The notes below the pieces were generated by a model. That model worked only from the letters and a program-made list of their open reading frames with translations. It was not told the origin of the DNA and did not search any database. Shown in pieces: positions 37,517 to 46,244 of a DNA stretch of 64,000 nt; position 1 is the stretch's first letter; every line of letters starts with the position of its first letter. This stretch comes from Mesorhizobium kowhaii (GTDB lineage: Bacteria; Pseudomonadota; Alphaproteobacteria; Rhizobiales; Rhizobiaceae), in assembly GCF_003253745.1 (NCBI RefSeq), contig NZ_MZXV01000076.1, forward strand, positions 186,001 through 250,000, read 5' to 3'. The position numbers and the translations under genes are program-made.

Positions 37517-39346
37517 TTACGCCGCGCCGACCGCCTTGGCCGACTTCTCGAAGCGCTTGCGCTCGTTCGGGTCGAGATAGAGCTTGCGCAGGCGGATGGT
37601 CTTCGGTGTCACCTCGACCAGCTCGTCGTCCTGGATCCAGGCCAGCGCGCGTTCCAGCGTCATGCGGATCGGCGGGGTGAGCTTGACCGCCTCGTCCTTG
37701 CCGGCGGCACGGATGTTGGTGAGCTTCTTGCCCTTCAGCACGTTCACTTCGAGGTCGTTGTCACGGGAGTGGATGCCGATGATCATGCCCTGATAGACCT
37801 TGACGCCCGGGTCGATGACCATCGGGCCGCGGTCTTCCAGGTTCCACATGGCATAGGCCACCGCCTCGCCCTGCTCGTTGGAGATCAGCACGCCATTGGT
37901 GCGGCCCGGCAATTCGCCCTTGTAGGGCTCGTAGGCGTGGAACAGCCGGTTCATCACGGCCGTGCCGCGCGTGTCGGTCAACAGTTCCGACTGGTAGCCG
38001 ATCAGGCCGCGCGTCGGCGCGTGGAAGACGATGCGCTGGCGGTTGCCGCCGGACGGGCGCAGCTCGACCATCTCGGCCTTGCGCTCCGACATCTTCTGCA
38101 CGACGATGCCGGCATGCTCCTCGTCGACGTCGATGACGACTTCCTCGACCGGCTCCAGCAATTCGCCGTTCTCGCCCTTCTGCATGACGACGCGCGGACG
38201 CGACACGGCGATCTCAAAACCTTCGCGGCGCATCGTCTCGATCAGCACGGCCAGCTGCAATTCGCCGCGGCCGGAGACGAAGAACGAATCCTTGTCGGGC
38301 GATTCCTCGATCTTCAGCGCGACATTGCCTTCGGCCTCGCGCAGCAGGCGGTCGCGAATGACGCGGCTCGTCACCTTGTCACCTTCGGTGCCGGCCAGCG
38401 GGCTGTCGTTGACCAGGAAGGACATGGTCACGGTCGGCGGATCGATCGGCTGCGCATGCAGCGGCTCGGTCACCGCCGGATCGCAGAACGTGTCGGCGAC
38501 GGTGCCCTTCGACAGGCCGGCAATGGCGACGATGTCGCCCGCCTGCGCTTCGTCGATCGGCTGGCGCTCGAGGCCACGGAAAGCGAGGATCTTGGAGATA
38601 CGGCCGGTCTCGACCAGCGTGCCGTCATGGTGCAGCACCTTGACCGGCTGGTTGGACTTCAGCGTGCCGCTCTCGATGCGACCGGTGATGATGCGGCCAA
38701 GGAACGGATTGGCTTCCAGGATGGTACCGATCATGCGGAACGGGCCGGGATGAACGGTCGGCGCCGGCACATGCTTGATGACGAGATCGAACAGCGGCGC
38801 CAGGCCCTGGTCCTTGGGACCTTCCGGATTTTCGGAAACCCAGCCGTCGCGGCCTGAACCGTAGAGGATCGGGAAGTCGAGCTGCTCGTCGGTGGCGTCG
38901 AGCGCTGCGAACAGGTCGAACACCTCGTTGACCACCTCGACATGGCGGGCGTCCGGACGGTCGATCTTGTTGATGACGACGATCGGCTTCAGGCCGACCT
39001 TGAGCGCCTTGCCGACGACGAACTTGGTCTGCGGCATCGGCCCCTCGGCGGCGTCGACCAGCACGATGGCCGAATCCACCATCGACAGGATGCGCTCGAC
39101 CTCGCCGCCGAAATCGGCGTGGCCGGGTGTGTCGACGATGTTGATGCGGGTGTCCTTCCAGTCGACCGAGGTCGCCTTGGCCAGGATGGTGATGCCGCGT
39201 TCCTTTTCGAGGTCGTTGGAATCCATGGCGCGTTCGGCGACGCGCTGATTGTCGCGGAAGGAGCCGGATTGCCGGAGCAATTGGTCGACGAGGGTGGTTT
39301 TTCCATGGTCGACGTGCGCGATGATCGCGATATTACGAATTTTCAT
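37517..39346 (-). CDS. typA: Translational GTPase TypA/BipA
   Basis: A 609-residue ribosome-associated GTPase of the EF-G family involved in ribosome assembly and stress adaptation. G1 is HVDHGKTT (11-18), then DTPGHADFGGEVER (G3) and NKIDRP (G4). The BipA-specific C-terminal region (RGTAVMNRLFHAYEPYKGELPGR in homologues, here the same) is complete. The start at 39346 (MKIRNIAIIAHVDHG) is canonical; an upstream in-frame start adds 12 residues. It stands alone. Confidence 0.96.
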   Translation of the reverse strand: MKIRNIAIIAHVDHGKTTLVDQLLRQSGSFRDNQRVAERAMDSNDLEKERGITILAKATSVDWKDTRINIVDTPGHADFGGEVERILSMVDSAIVLVDAAEGPMPQTKFVVGKALKVGLKPIVVINKIDRPDARHVEVVNEVFDLFAALDATDEQLDFPILYGSGRDGWVSENPEGPKDQGLAPLFDLVIKHVPAPTVHPGPFRMIGTILEANPFLGRIITGRIESGTLKSNQPVKVLHHDGTLVETGRISKILAFRGLERQPIDEAQAGDIVAIAGLSKGTVADTFCDPAVTEPLHAQPIDPPTVTMSFLVNDSPLAGTEGDKVTSRVIRDRLLREAEGNVALKIEESPDKDSFFVSGRGELQLAVLIETMRREGFEIAVSRPRVVMQKGENGELLEPVEEVVIDVDEEHAGIVVQKMSERKAEMVELRPSGGNRQRIVFHAPTRGLIGYQSELLTDTRGTAVMNRLFHAYEPYKGELPGRTNGVLISNEQGEAVAYAMWNLEDRGPMVIDPGVKVYQGMIIGIHSRDNDLEVNVLKGKKLTNIRAAGKDEAVKLTPPIRMTLERALAWIQDDELVEVTPKTIRLRKLYLDPNERKRFEKSAKAVGAA

Positions 39347-39543
39347 GTTCTGGTCTCGGAAGCGTTGCGGGCAGCAGGCCAAAAGGCGCTGCCTCTTTCG
39401 GTTGCGCGGCTCATACAGGGTTTTTCGCAGTTGCGAAAGAGGCGGCGCGACACCAAATACTCATCAAATCTTAAGCATCTGCGTGTGAGATGATTTTGTT
39501 AACCAAGGCGGGAACCTTTCGGGGCCCGGGCAGTTCGAACGTC

Positions 39544-39825
39544 ATGACCGATAAACTCAACCGATTTTGGCCGCTCATCGCGTCCATTGCCTTTGCCGCC
39601 CTGCTGGCAGTTAACGCCGCGCAGTCGGCCGCGACGCAGAAGGAGGCGCGGCCTGCCTTGCCGACCAATGCGCCATCCGCCGAGCAGGTCTTCGCCGACG
39701 CGCCCGACGGCGTCGACCCTATGGTGACCGGCCCGGTTAGCGCCGCCTTCAAGCAAAGGCAGGACGCTGCCAACTGCGACAGCGCCGTCTGGCCCAACAT
39801 TCCGATGGTCTGCTACCCCGACTGA
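39544..39825 (+). CDS. Small exported protein of unknown function
   Basis: A 93-residue product. Residues 1-30 form a signal peptide or single membrane anchor (basic DKLNRFW, then WPLIASIAFAALLAVNAAQSA). The mature part is Pro/Ala-rich and contains two cysteines near the end (CDSAVWPNIPMVCYPD), possibly a disulfide loop. I recall similar short proteins in Mesorhizobium but no function. The ATG at 39544 is chosen because it begins the signal sequence; an upstream in-frame start adds 18 residues. A hairpin overlaps the stop codon. Confidence 0.7.
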   Translation: MTDKLNRFWPLIASIAFAALLAVNAAQSAATQKEARPALPTNAPSAEQVFADAPDGVDPMVTGPVSAAFKQRQDAANCDSAVWPNIPMVCYPD

Positions 39826-39846
39826 CGACCGCCGGCAGCGGTCGTC
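39824..39846. terminator. Hairpin at convergent gene ends
   Basis: GACGACCGC (39824-39832) / GCGGTCGTC (39838-39846) with a five-base loop overlaps the stop codon of the small exported protein and precedes the phosphatase stop. There is no T run. Confidence 0.65.
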
Positions 39847-39870
39847 ATTCCGGAGATGACGAAAGTCGGC

Positions 39871-41445
39871 TTACGCCGACCGCACCGGGTCGAGCGTGAC
39901 CTTGTAGAGCTCGTTGTCCTCGCGATCCATCAGCCGCACCGTCATCTGCTCGCTGGCGCCGTTGATATCGACCAGCCCGAAGAATTGCAGGCCGGCCGAC
40001 GGCGGCAGGTTCTGGCCTTGCTCGGCGGTCGGCGCCTTGATGAATTTCAGCTCCGGACCGAACGTCATGTCGAAATCGTTCGGGCCGAACGTGCCGGCAT
40101 GGATCGGGCCCGAGACGAATTCCCAGAACGGGTTGAAATCCTGGAACTGCGCCTTGTCGGGATTGTAGTAGTGCGCGGCGGTGTAATGCACGTCGGCGGT
40201 CAGCCAGACGGTGTTGCTGATGCCGGCATTCTTGATGAAGCGCAGCAGATCGGCGATCTCGAGTTCGCGTCCCTTGGCCGGGCCGTTGTCGCCGTTGCTG
40301 ACCGCTTCGGCGCCGACCTTTTTGGCGCCATCGTCCCAGACCACAAGGCCGAGCGGCATGTCGGCGGCGATGATCTTCCAGGTCGCCTTCGAGTTTGCCA
40401 GTTCGCGCTTCAGCCATTTCGTCTGCTGTTCACCGAGCATACGCGATTGCGGCGTCATCTCGTCCTGCATGTCCGGACCGTTGGGGCCGCGATACGAACG
40501 CATGTCGAGGAAGAACACGTCGAGCAGCGGTCCGTAGGCAATCTTGCGATAGACGCGGCCGGGCTCGGACGGTTCGTAGCGGATCGTCGTCATTTCATGG
40601 AAGGCGCGCGCCGCACGTGCCGCCAGAACATGGATGGATTTCTCCGTGTAGCGGTTGTCGGCGCTGAGATCCTTCGAATCCGACCAGTTGTTCAGCACTT
40701 CGTGGTCGTCCCACTGGTAGAAGGTCGGGCAGATAGCGCTGAGGCTCAGCACGTTCTTGTCCATCATGTTGTATTTCCACTGGTCCCGGTATTCCTCCAG
40801 TGTCTCGGCGACCTTGCGCTTGCCGTCGATCAGCACGACGTTCTTCCACTTGCCGCCGCCGGGCAGGTCGACCTCGTCCTTCATGGCGCCGTCGGCATAG
40901 ATGGTGTCGCCCGAATGCAGGAAGAAATCGGGCGTGTGCTTGCCGATCGTGGCGTAGGTCTTCATGCCGGTCTCGTCGATGCCCCAGCCCTGGCCCGCGG
41001 TGTCGCCCGACCAGGCGAACTTGACGTCGCGCCTGGAAGCGGGCGCGGTGCGGAAACGGCCGATGATCGGCTCGGAGACGGCGTTGATGTCGGCGAGATC
41101 GGCGGCCGTCATGCGATAGAAGATGTCCTGGTCGGAAGCGAGGTCGGTGAGCAGACGCTTGACCGTGTAGTCGCTGGCCGGCGAGGTATCGAGCGGCGCC
41201 AGGCGGACGGCGTCGGTGAAACTTTCGGTCGAAGACACTTCGAACATGACGCGCGACGGTCGGTCGGTGCGCGTCCACACCATGCCGCTGGTGGCGTCGA
41301 CATCGCCTGACTGGACACCATGGGTGAAGGCCGGGCGCTGGTTGGCGCGCGAATAGTATGGCAGCGCCAGGCTGGAGACGCCGACCAGGCCAACGGCGCT
41401 GGCGGAAGTGACGAAAGCACGGCGGGTCATCGAGAGCTTGTTCAT
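39871..41445 (-). CDS. phoD: Alkaline phosphatase D family protein
   Basis: A 524-residue periplasmic phosphodiesterase/phosphatase of the PhoD family (calcium/iron metallophosphoesterase). The N-terminus carries a Tat-type signal (TRRAFVTSASAVGLVGVSSLAL). An N-terminal Ig-like PhoD domain (FTHGVQSGDVDATSGMVWTR) is followed by the catalytic domain with WSGDTAGQG, FLHSGDTIYADG, WDDHEVLNNWS and the late H of TADVHYTAAHYY. The start at 41445 (MNKLSMTRR) is chosen since it gives the Tat signal at the N-terminus; the frame extends 31 codons upstream. Pho-box regulation is plausible but I see no clear Pho box. Confidence 0.9.
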   Translation of the reverse strand: MNKLSMTRRAFVTSASAVGLVGVSSLALPYYSRANQRPAFTHGVQSGDVDATSGMVWTRTDRPSRVMFEVSSTESFTDAVRLAPLDTSPASDYTVKRLLTDLASDQDIFYRMTAADLADINAVSEPIIGRFRTAPASRRDVKFAWSGDTAGQGWGIDETGMKTYATIGKHTPDFFLHSGDTIYADGAMKDEVDLPGGGKWKNVVLIDGKRKVAETLEEYRDQWKYNMMDKNVLSLSAICPTFYQWDDHEVLNNWSDSKDLSADNRYTEKSIHVLAARAARAFHEMTTIRYEPSEPGRVYRKIAYGPLLDVFFLDMRSYRGPNGPDMQDEMTPQSRMLGEQQTKWLKRELANSKATWKIIAADMPLGLVVWDDGAKKVGAEAVSNGDNGPAKGRELEIADLLRFIKNAGISNTVWLTADVHYTAAHYYNPDKAQFQDFNPFWEFVSGPIHAGTFGPNDFDMTFGPELKFIKAPTAEQGQNLPPSAGLQFFGLVDINGASEQMTVRLMDREDNELYKVTLDPVRSA

Positions 41446-41602
41446 GGCTGTCTCCTGGATGGCTTGAAAATTGCCGCCAAGGTCAAGCGTCAATGTTTCA
41501 GGCACATCTCGAAACCATGAAGGTTTTCTGACGATCAACAGGCGAACTGCTGACCTCCCCCACGAGAGGGGAGATTGGCAGCTTGGCCGGCAGCCCCTCT
41601 TC

Positions 41603-42886
41603 TTACGCCGCCTGCGGTTCCGGATCGAACACCGGCCGGCTGGTGTTGATCAACAGCGAGATACAGGCGGCGGCGATCGCCGTCATGCCGGCGATCAGGA
41701 AGGCCAACTCGTAATTGCCCTGCAGCTCGCGCATTGTGCCGCCGAAGGCTGCGGCCGCGGCAGCACCAATCTGATGGCCGGCGACGATCCAGCCAAACAC
41801 GATCGGGCCGCTGCGGTCGCCGAACGCCTCGTTGGCGAGCCTCAGCGTCGGCGGCACGGTGGCGATCCAGTCGAGGCCGTAGAGGACCGCGAAGATGATC
41901 AGGCTGGTCGCCGAGAAGCCGGAATAGGGCAGGTAGATCAGCGACAGGCCACGGATGGCATAATAGACGCCGAGCAGCTTGCGCGGGTCGTAGCGGTCAG
42001 TGAGCCAGCCTGACAGCGTCGTGCCGATCAGGTCGAAAATGCCCATCATCGACAACAGGCCGGCCGCCTGCACCTCGCCGATGCCCATATCGCCGCAGAA
42101 GGCGATCAGATGCGTGCCGACCAGCCCGTTGGTGGTGAAGCCGCAGACGAAGAAGGTGGCGAACAGGTACCAGAACACGCGCGTGCCGGCGGCACGGCGC
42201 AGCGTCGAGAACGTGTGCGCGAGGAAATTGCCCTGTGAAGCAGGCGGCGCCGGCGGCACGTCGTCGGCCTCGGCGCCATATCGCACCATGCCGATCGAAG
42301 CCGGCCGCTCCGGCACCAGCAGCCAGACCAGCGGCACGAGAGCCGCGGTGGCGATCGCAACCGCGATGACGACCGGCTGCCAGCCACCCGACTGCGCCAG
42401 CGCGGCGATCAGCGGCAGGAACACCAGCATGCCGGTGGCGCTGGAGGCCGACATCAGTCCCATGACAAGGCCGCGATTGGTCTTGAACCAGCGGTTGACG
42501 ATGGTGGCGCCGAGCACGCTGGCAACGGCACCGGAACCGATGCCCGAGAACACACCCCAGGTGATGAACAGATGCCAGGGCTTGGTCATCAGCAGGCTGA
42601 GCGCGGTCGAGCCCGACATCACCACCAGCGAGGCAAGCAGCGTGCGGCGCAGCCCGATCCGCTCCGTCAAGGCCGCCGCAAATGGACCGGTCAGGCCGTA
42701 GAGCAGGATGCCGACACCGGCGGCCAGCGAAACGACGTCGCGGCGCCAGCCGAAACTGTTCTCCAGCGGCAGCATCATGACGGCGGGCGCGGACCGCAGC
42801 CCAGCCGCGATCAGCAAACAGAAAAAGATGACGCCGACCACGACGAAAGCGTAGCGCTGGCCAAACGGGCGGGATTGAGTTATCAT
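41603..42886 (-). CDS. MFS transporter, probably TetR-controlled
   Basis: A 427-residue membrane carrier with 12 hydrophobic segments; the layout (SAPAVMMLPLENSFGWRRDVVSLAAGVGILLYGL, WLTDRYDPRKLLG in the central loop region) recalls monocarboxylate/oxalate-formate type MFS proteins. It is divergent from a TetR gene with 71 bp between the starts. A promoter with TTGACA and TATACC lies in that gap with a perfect palindrome in the spacer, so repression by the TetR protein is likely. The start at 42886 is the first in-frame ATG giving a normal N-terminus; a longer frame would cross the operators. Confidence 0.88.
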   Translation of the reverse strand: MITQSRPFGQRYAFVVVGVIFFCLLIAAGLRSAPAVMMLPLENSFGWRRDVVSLAAGVGILLYGLTGPFAAALTERIGLRRTLLASLVVMSGSTALSLLMTKPWHLFITWGVFSGIGSGAVASVLGATIVNRWFKTNRGLVMGLMSASSATGMLVFLPLIAALAQSGGWQPVVIAVAIATAALVPLVWLLVPERPASIGMVRYGAEADDVPPAPPASQGNFLAHTFSTLRRAAGTRVFWYLFATFFVCGFTTNGLVGTHLIAFCGDMGIGEVQAAGLLSMMGIFDLIGTTLSGWLTDRYDPRKLLGVYYAIRGLSLIYLPYSGFSATSLIIFAVLYGLDWIATVPPTLRLANEAFGDRSGPIVFGWIVAGHQIGAAAAAAFGGTMRELQGNYELAFLIAGMTAIAAACISLLINTSRPVFDPEPQAA

Positions 42887-42957
42887 GTTACTGACCGGTA
42901 CGTTGCAGATGGAGGTGAGGTATACGTACCGATCGGTAACATTGTCAATCGAGTTCC
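42887..42957. promoter_or_regulatory. Divergent promoter region with two matched TetR operators
   Basis: Box 1, GTACCGATCGGTAAC (42926-42940, containing the perfect 12-bp palindrome TACCGATCGGTA). Box 2 on the minus strand, GTACCGGTCAGTAAC (42887-42901), matches box 1 at 13 of 15 positions. Box 1 lies in the 18-bp spacer between TTGACA (42943-42948, minus strand) and TATACC (42919-42924) of the MFS promoter. Box 2 lies between TTGAGT (42875-42880) and TACGTT (42899-42904), a possible promoter of the TetR gene. Confidence 0.75.
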
Positions 42958-43578
42958 ATGATGCCAACGGACAAAAATATTGAACTGACCATCAACGACG
43001 GTCATGCATCGGCGCCACCGAAGGCTGCCAAGAAAATCCTCGACGTGGCGTACGACCTGTTCTACCGGCGCGGCATCAGGGCGATCGGCGTCGACGAGAT
43101 CGTCAAGCGCGCCGGCGTCACCAAGCCCAGCCTCTATCGCAGCTTTCCCTCCAAGGACGAATTGGCGGCCTCCTATCTCAGGCAGTACGATCAGGAGTAC
43201 TGGGAGCGTTTCGATGAGGCGGTCGCCGCTCATCCCGGCGACCCGCGCGCACAGATCAAGGCGTTCCTGACCCGCATCGGCAAGCGCACGCAGATGGCTG
43301 AATATCGCGGCTGCGGCATGACCAATGCGGCGGTCGAATATCCCGAACACGGCCATCCGGCCCGCGTGGTCAGCGAAGCCAACAAGCACGAACTGCGCCG
43401 CCGCCTGCGCGCCATGGCGGTTGCGATGGGCGCGCAAGACGCCGACACTTTGGGCGACGGCCTGCTGCTCCTGATCGAAGGCGCCTATATCAGCGGCCAG
43501 CTGTTCGGGCTCGGCGGCCCGGCGCAAACGGTCGCCCGCAATGCCGACCTGCTGATTGAGGCGAGCTTGAAGAAATAG
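42958..43578 (+). CDS. TetR/AcrR family transcriptional regulator
   Basis: A 206-residue repressor. The N-terminal HTH (ILDVAYDLFYRRGIRAIGVDEIVKRAGVTKPSLYRSFPSKDEL, residues about 26-70, quoted here in outline only by position) has the usual TetR recognition helix ending in LYRSFPSKDELA. The ligand-binding part ends in a helix with LFGLGGPAQTVARNADLLIEA. Two adjacent ATGs (42958, 42961) could serve as start. It is divergent from the MFS gene; matched palindromes in the gap point to control of both genes. The inducer is unknown and probably an MFS substrate. Confidence 0.92.
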   Translation: MMPTDKNIELTINDGHASAPPKAAKKILDVAYDLFYRRGIRAIGVDEIVKRAGVTKPSLYRSFPSKDELAASYLRQYDQEYWERFDEAVAAHPGDPRAQIKAFLTRIGKRTQMAEYRGCGMTNAAVEYPEHGHPARVVSEANKHELRRRLRAMAVAMGAQDADTLGDGLLLLIEGAYISGQLFGLGGPAQTVARNADLLIEASLKK

Positions 43579-43623
43579 CGTTTGGCGCTACGCTGCGCTG
43601 GCTTGCAACGGAGATTGTCGGCC

Positions 43624-44217
43624 ATGCGCGCTCTTCTGATCCCGTTCGTCTTCGCCGGTTTCTGCCAGCCTGCGCAGGCCAGCGACATATCAAGCGCCTA
43701 TACCGATCTCGATTGGAAGAAGGACTGCGTGACCTACGCGCAGGCCGAAGAGGGCGACGGCGACTGGGCCGATCTCGCCTGTTCGGGCTATCGCGGCTAC
43801 CCCGTGCTGATCGCCTATGACGACGCTCGTGAATCGCTGTTTTATGGTTTTCCGCCCGGCAGCGACATGACATCGGTCTGGGAGAGTTTTTCCGGCTTCA
43901 ATTCATCCGGAGCCAAAATCGAGTGGCGCATCGAGACCACGGGCGACAAGGCCGTGCCCTTTGCCGTGATCCACCGCCGCTCGATCAGCAACCCGGACGA
44001 CCAGAACAAGCCGACCGAGGTGCTGCTCGTCGCCAAGGTCGGCCAGATGGACGCCCGTGATGGCTGCACCGTCGGCCTGGTGCTGGCCACGGGCAATCCC
44101 GCCGCCAACGATCAGGCGCGCAAACTCGCTGACGAGAAAGCGCGGACATTCGCCTGCGGCAAGGACAGACACACGGTCATCGGCAACGTGCCGGCTTTCG
44201 GCCGCGTCGATAACTAA
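43624..44217 (+). CDS. Exported protein of unknown function
   Basis: A 197-residue product with a short signal peptide (MRALLIPFVFAGFCQPAQAS, cleavage probably after the AQA near residue 19). The mature protein has CVTYAQAEEGDGDWADLACSG early, and paired cysteines later (DGCTVG, FACGK). No transmembrane segment follows, so it is probably periplasmic. I do not recognise a named family. The start at 43624 is chosen for the signal peptide. The stop abuts a palindromic repeat. Confidence 0.75.
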   Translation: MRALLIPFVFAGFCQPAQASDISSAYTDLDWKKDCVTYAQAEEGDGDWADLACSGYRGYPVLIAYDDARESLFYGFPPGSDMTSVWESFSGFNSSGAKIEWRIETTGDKAVPFAVIHRRSISNPDDQNKPTEVLLVAKVGQMDARDGCTVGLVLATGNPAANDQARKLADEKARTFACGKDRHTVIGNVPAFGRVDN

Positions 44218-44322
44218 TGCATGTCGCCCAAAAGTGGCCCCGGTTTTTGGGGCAACGGCATGCTTAAAAACAAAGACTTAAAGCGCGTCACCTGAATCTG
44301 TTTCAACGCGACGCGCTTTATC
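44218..44322. repeat. Palindromic repeat, GCATGTCG-arm type, with adjoining hairpin
   Basis: ATGCATGTCGCCC / GGGGCAACGGCATGC surround the core CAAAAGTGGCCCCGGTTTTTG (44218-44263 overall), then TTAAAAACAAAGACTT and a second hairpin AAAGCGCGTC / GACGCGCTTT ending at 44319. It lies between convergent genes and may terminate ppa. It is the same type as 21305-21352. Confidence 0.78.
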
Positions 44323-44325
44323 GGG

Positions 44326-44859
44326 CTACTTGCTCGCCTTGGCCCGCGCGATCGCGTCGAGGATCATCTTCTTGGCATATTTGGAATCGTGCCAGCCTTC
44401 GATCTTGACCCATTTGCCGGGCTCGAGATCCTTGTAGTGCTCGAAGAAGTGCTGCACCTGCTGGCGCGTGATGTCGGGCAGCTGGGTGTATTCGGTGACG
44501 TTCTCGTAGCGCAGCGTCAGCTTGGGCGACGGCACGGCGATGATCTTCTCGTCCTGGCCGGCATTGTCTTCCATGATCAGCACGCCGATCGGCCTGACAT
44601 TGATGACGCAACCCGGCACCAGGGCGCGCGTGTTGCAGACCAGCACGTCGATCGGATCGCCGTCGCCCGACAGCGTGTGCGGCACGAAGCCGTAATTGCC
44701 GGGGTAGCGCATCGAGGTGTGCAGGAAGCGGTCGACGAACAGCGTGCCGGCCTCCTTGTCCATCTCGTACTTGATCGGCTCGCCGCCGATCGGCACCTCG
44801 ATGATGACGTTGACGTCCTCAGGCGGATTCTTTCCGGAGGCTATGGCTTCAATGCGCAT
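44326..44859 (-). CDS. ppa: Inorganic pyrophosphatase
   Basis: A 177-residue family I soluble pyrophosphatase that hydrolyses PPi and so pulls biosynthetic reactions forward. YEMDKEAGTLFVDRFLHTSMRYPGNYGF (given in outline) and the signature DGDPIDVLV with its metal-binding aspartates are intact, as is the EDNAGQDEKI segment. Length is typical of the hexameric bacterial enzyme. The ATG at 44859 follows a GAGGGA-like site. It stands alone. Confidence 0.96.
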   Translation of the reverse strand: MRIEAIASGKNPPEDVNVIIEVPIGGEPIKYEMDKEAGTLFVDRFLHTSMRYPGNYGFVPHTLSGDGDPIDVLVCNTRALVPGCVINVRPIGVLIMEDNAGQDEKIIAVPSPKLTLRYENVTEYTQLPDITRQQVQHFFEHYKDLEPGKWVKIEGWHDSKYAKKMILDAIARAKASK

Positions 44860-44971
44860 GGTTTTGTCCCTCTTTTGATGAGAGATCGATAGCGGGCGCT
44901 GCCGCGCGGCGCAATGCGGCGAATGGTGCTGGGCACGATCGGAAGGCGTAATGGCACAAAGGGCCGGGCCG

Positions 44972-45478
44972 TCACTCCCAGACGAAGGCGACCTTTTTCA
45001 GCGCCTTCTGCTCGAAGATCTCGACACCTTCGGCGACGTCGCGCCCGCCAGCGCCGGCATAGAAGGCGAGCGCGTTCTGGTTGTCCTCAAGCGCCCACAC
45101 CACCATGCCCTTCAGCCCGTGATCGGCCAGCCGCGCCCTGGCTGCCGCGAACAGGCGGCTGCCGAGCCCGATGCCCTGATATTCCGGGCGCAGATACAAT
45201 TCGTAGATTTCGCCTTGCTGCTTGAGTTCCCGGGCGCGGTTCTTGCCGATCGTGGCATAGCCGGCGATCTTGCCGCCTATCTCGACCACCAGCACGGTGG
45301 CGGCGCGGCGGATGGCATTCGCCCACCAGTCGGCACCACGGCGGTTGATCATCGATGTCAGCGTGCGGTGCGGAATGATGCCGGAATAGGCGCCGCGCCA
45401 GGCCTGCAGGTGCACCTCGGCTATGGCACCAGCGTCGCTCGGTTCGGCCTTCCGGATGTCGATCGTCAGCGTATTCAT
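44972..45478 (-). CDS. GNAT family N-acetyltransferase
   Basis: A 168-residue single-domain acetyltransferase. Motif A is EYQGIGLGSRLFAAARARLADHG in outline, with Q-x-x-G-x-G/A for acetyl-CoA pyrophosphate binding, and the C-terminal ALEDNQNALAFYAGAGGR is the standard motif B. The N-terminus (TIDIRKAEPSDAGAIAEVHLQAWRG in outline) is also typical. The substrate is unknown. It is separated from the TPM/LemA cluster by 118 bp. Confidence 0.88.
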   Translation of the reverse strand: MNTLTIDIRKAEPSDAGAIAEVHLQAWRGAYSGIIPHRTLTSMINRRGADWWANAIRRAATVLVVEIGGKIAGYATIGKNRARELKQQGEIYELYLRPEYQGIGLGSRLFAAARARLADHGLKGMVVWALEDNQNALAFYAGAGGRDVAEGVEIFEQKALKKVAFVWE

Positions 45479-45596
45479 GATTTGTTAACCATAAACCCGC
45501 ATTGCCCGATTGCAAGAGTCAGCGCGGCCCGCCGACCGCTTTCTCACAGGCGATCATCGCGTCAGCGAAGTGGCTTCGATGCCTTCTCGGAAAGGC

Positions 45597-46235
45597 TCAA
45601 ATCTCGACGAGATGGTCGTCGAGCTCGTTGGTGTCGCCTGATGTGACCGGGAAATGCTCGGCCAGCACCGCGCCCACCGATTCGATCGCCTTGACGAAGC
45701 CGTCGGCAAGCCGGTCGTCGCCGGCCTGCGCGGTCAAGTCGCGCACGACACCATCCCAGACATGCTGGCCGACCTTGGCATCGATGCCCGAATCGGCGAC
45801 CACCTCGGCGTAGCGCTCGGCGATCGAGACGAAGACCAGCACGCCGGTGCGCGCCGTGGTGCGGTGGACGTTGCGGGCGAGGAACTGCTTGATCGCATTG
45901 GCGTGCGCCGCCTGATAACGCAGCCGCCTCGGCACCAGATGGATGCGCAGGCCAGGTAGCGCCCACAACAAGGCGAGTACGCAGGCCAGCGCCAGCAGCT
46001 GGGCCATGACGAAATGCGGCAGCCTGATCGACAGCCACAAGGCCTCCAGCCCGTAGCCGACGGCGAGACTGACGATCAGAATGCCCGCTGTCGCCATGAA
46101 GGCGGCCGGGAAGAAATAGCCGTCGCTGGCATGCGCCACGACGCAGTAGATCTCACCATCGGTCCTGGTTTCGGCGGCGCGGATCGCAGCGGCGACGCGC
46201 TCATGATCTTCCGGGCTGATCGGTCGTGTTGCCAT
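45597..46235 (-). CDS. TPM domain (DUF477) membrane protein
   Basis: A 212-residue protein with an N-terminal segment RVAAAIRAAETRTDGEIYCVV (outline), two hydrophobic stretches at about 40-63 and 77-97, and a TPM-like C-terminal domain (TGVLVFVSIAERYAEVVADSGID). TPM domains occur in YgcG-type bacterial proteins and in the thylakoid protein TLP18.3/TERP family. It is the last gene of a four-gene unit (LemA, TPM, TPM, TPM); the previous gene ends 9 nt upstream. A function in envelope maintenance is inferred from the association only. Confidence 0.85.
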   Translation of the reverse strand: MATRPISPEDHERVAAAIRAAETRTDGEIYCVVAHASDGYFFPAAFMATAGILIVSLAVGYGLEALWLSIRLPHFVMAQLLALACVLALLWALPGLRIHLVPRRLRYQAAHANAIKQFLARNVHRTTARTGVLVFVSIAERYAEVVADSGIDAKVGQHVWDGVVRDLTAQAGDDRLADGFVKAIESVGAVLAEHFPVTSGDTNELDDHLVEI

Positions 46236-46244
46236 GATCTTGTC

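Noticed and set aside
42908..42920. GGAGGTGAGG in the TetR/MFS gap as a second full Shine-Dalgarno
   Set aside because: No start codon follows at suitable distance; it overlaps the promoter of the MFS gene on the other strand.
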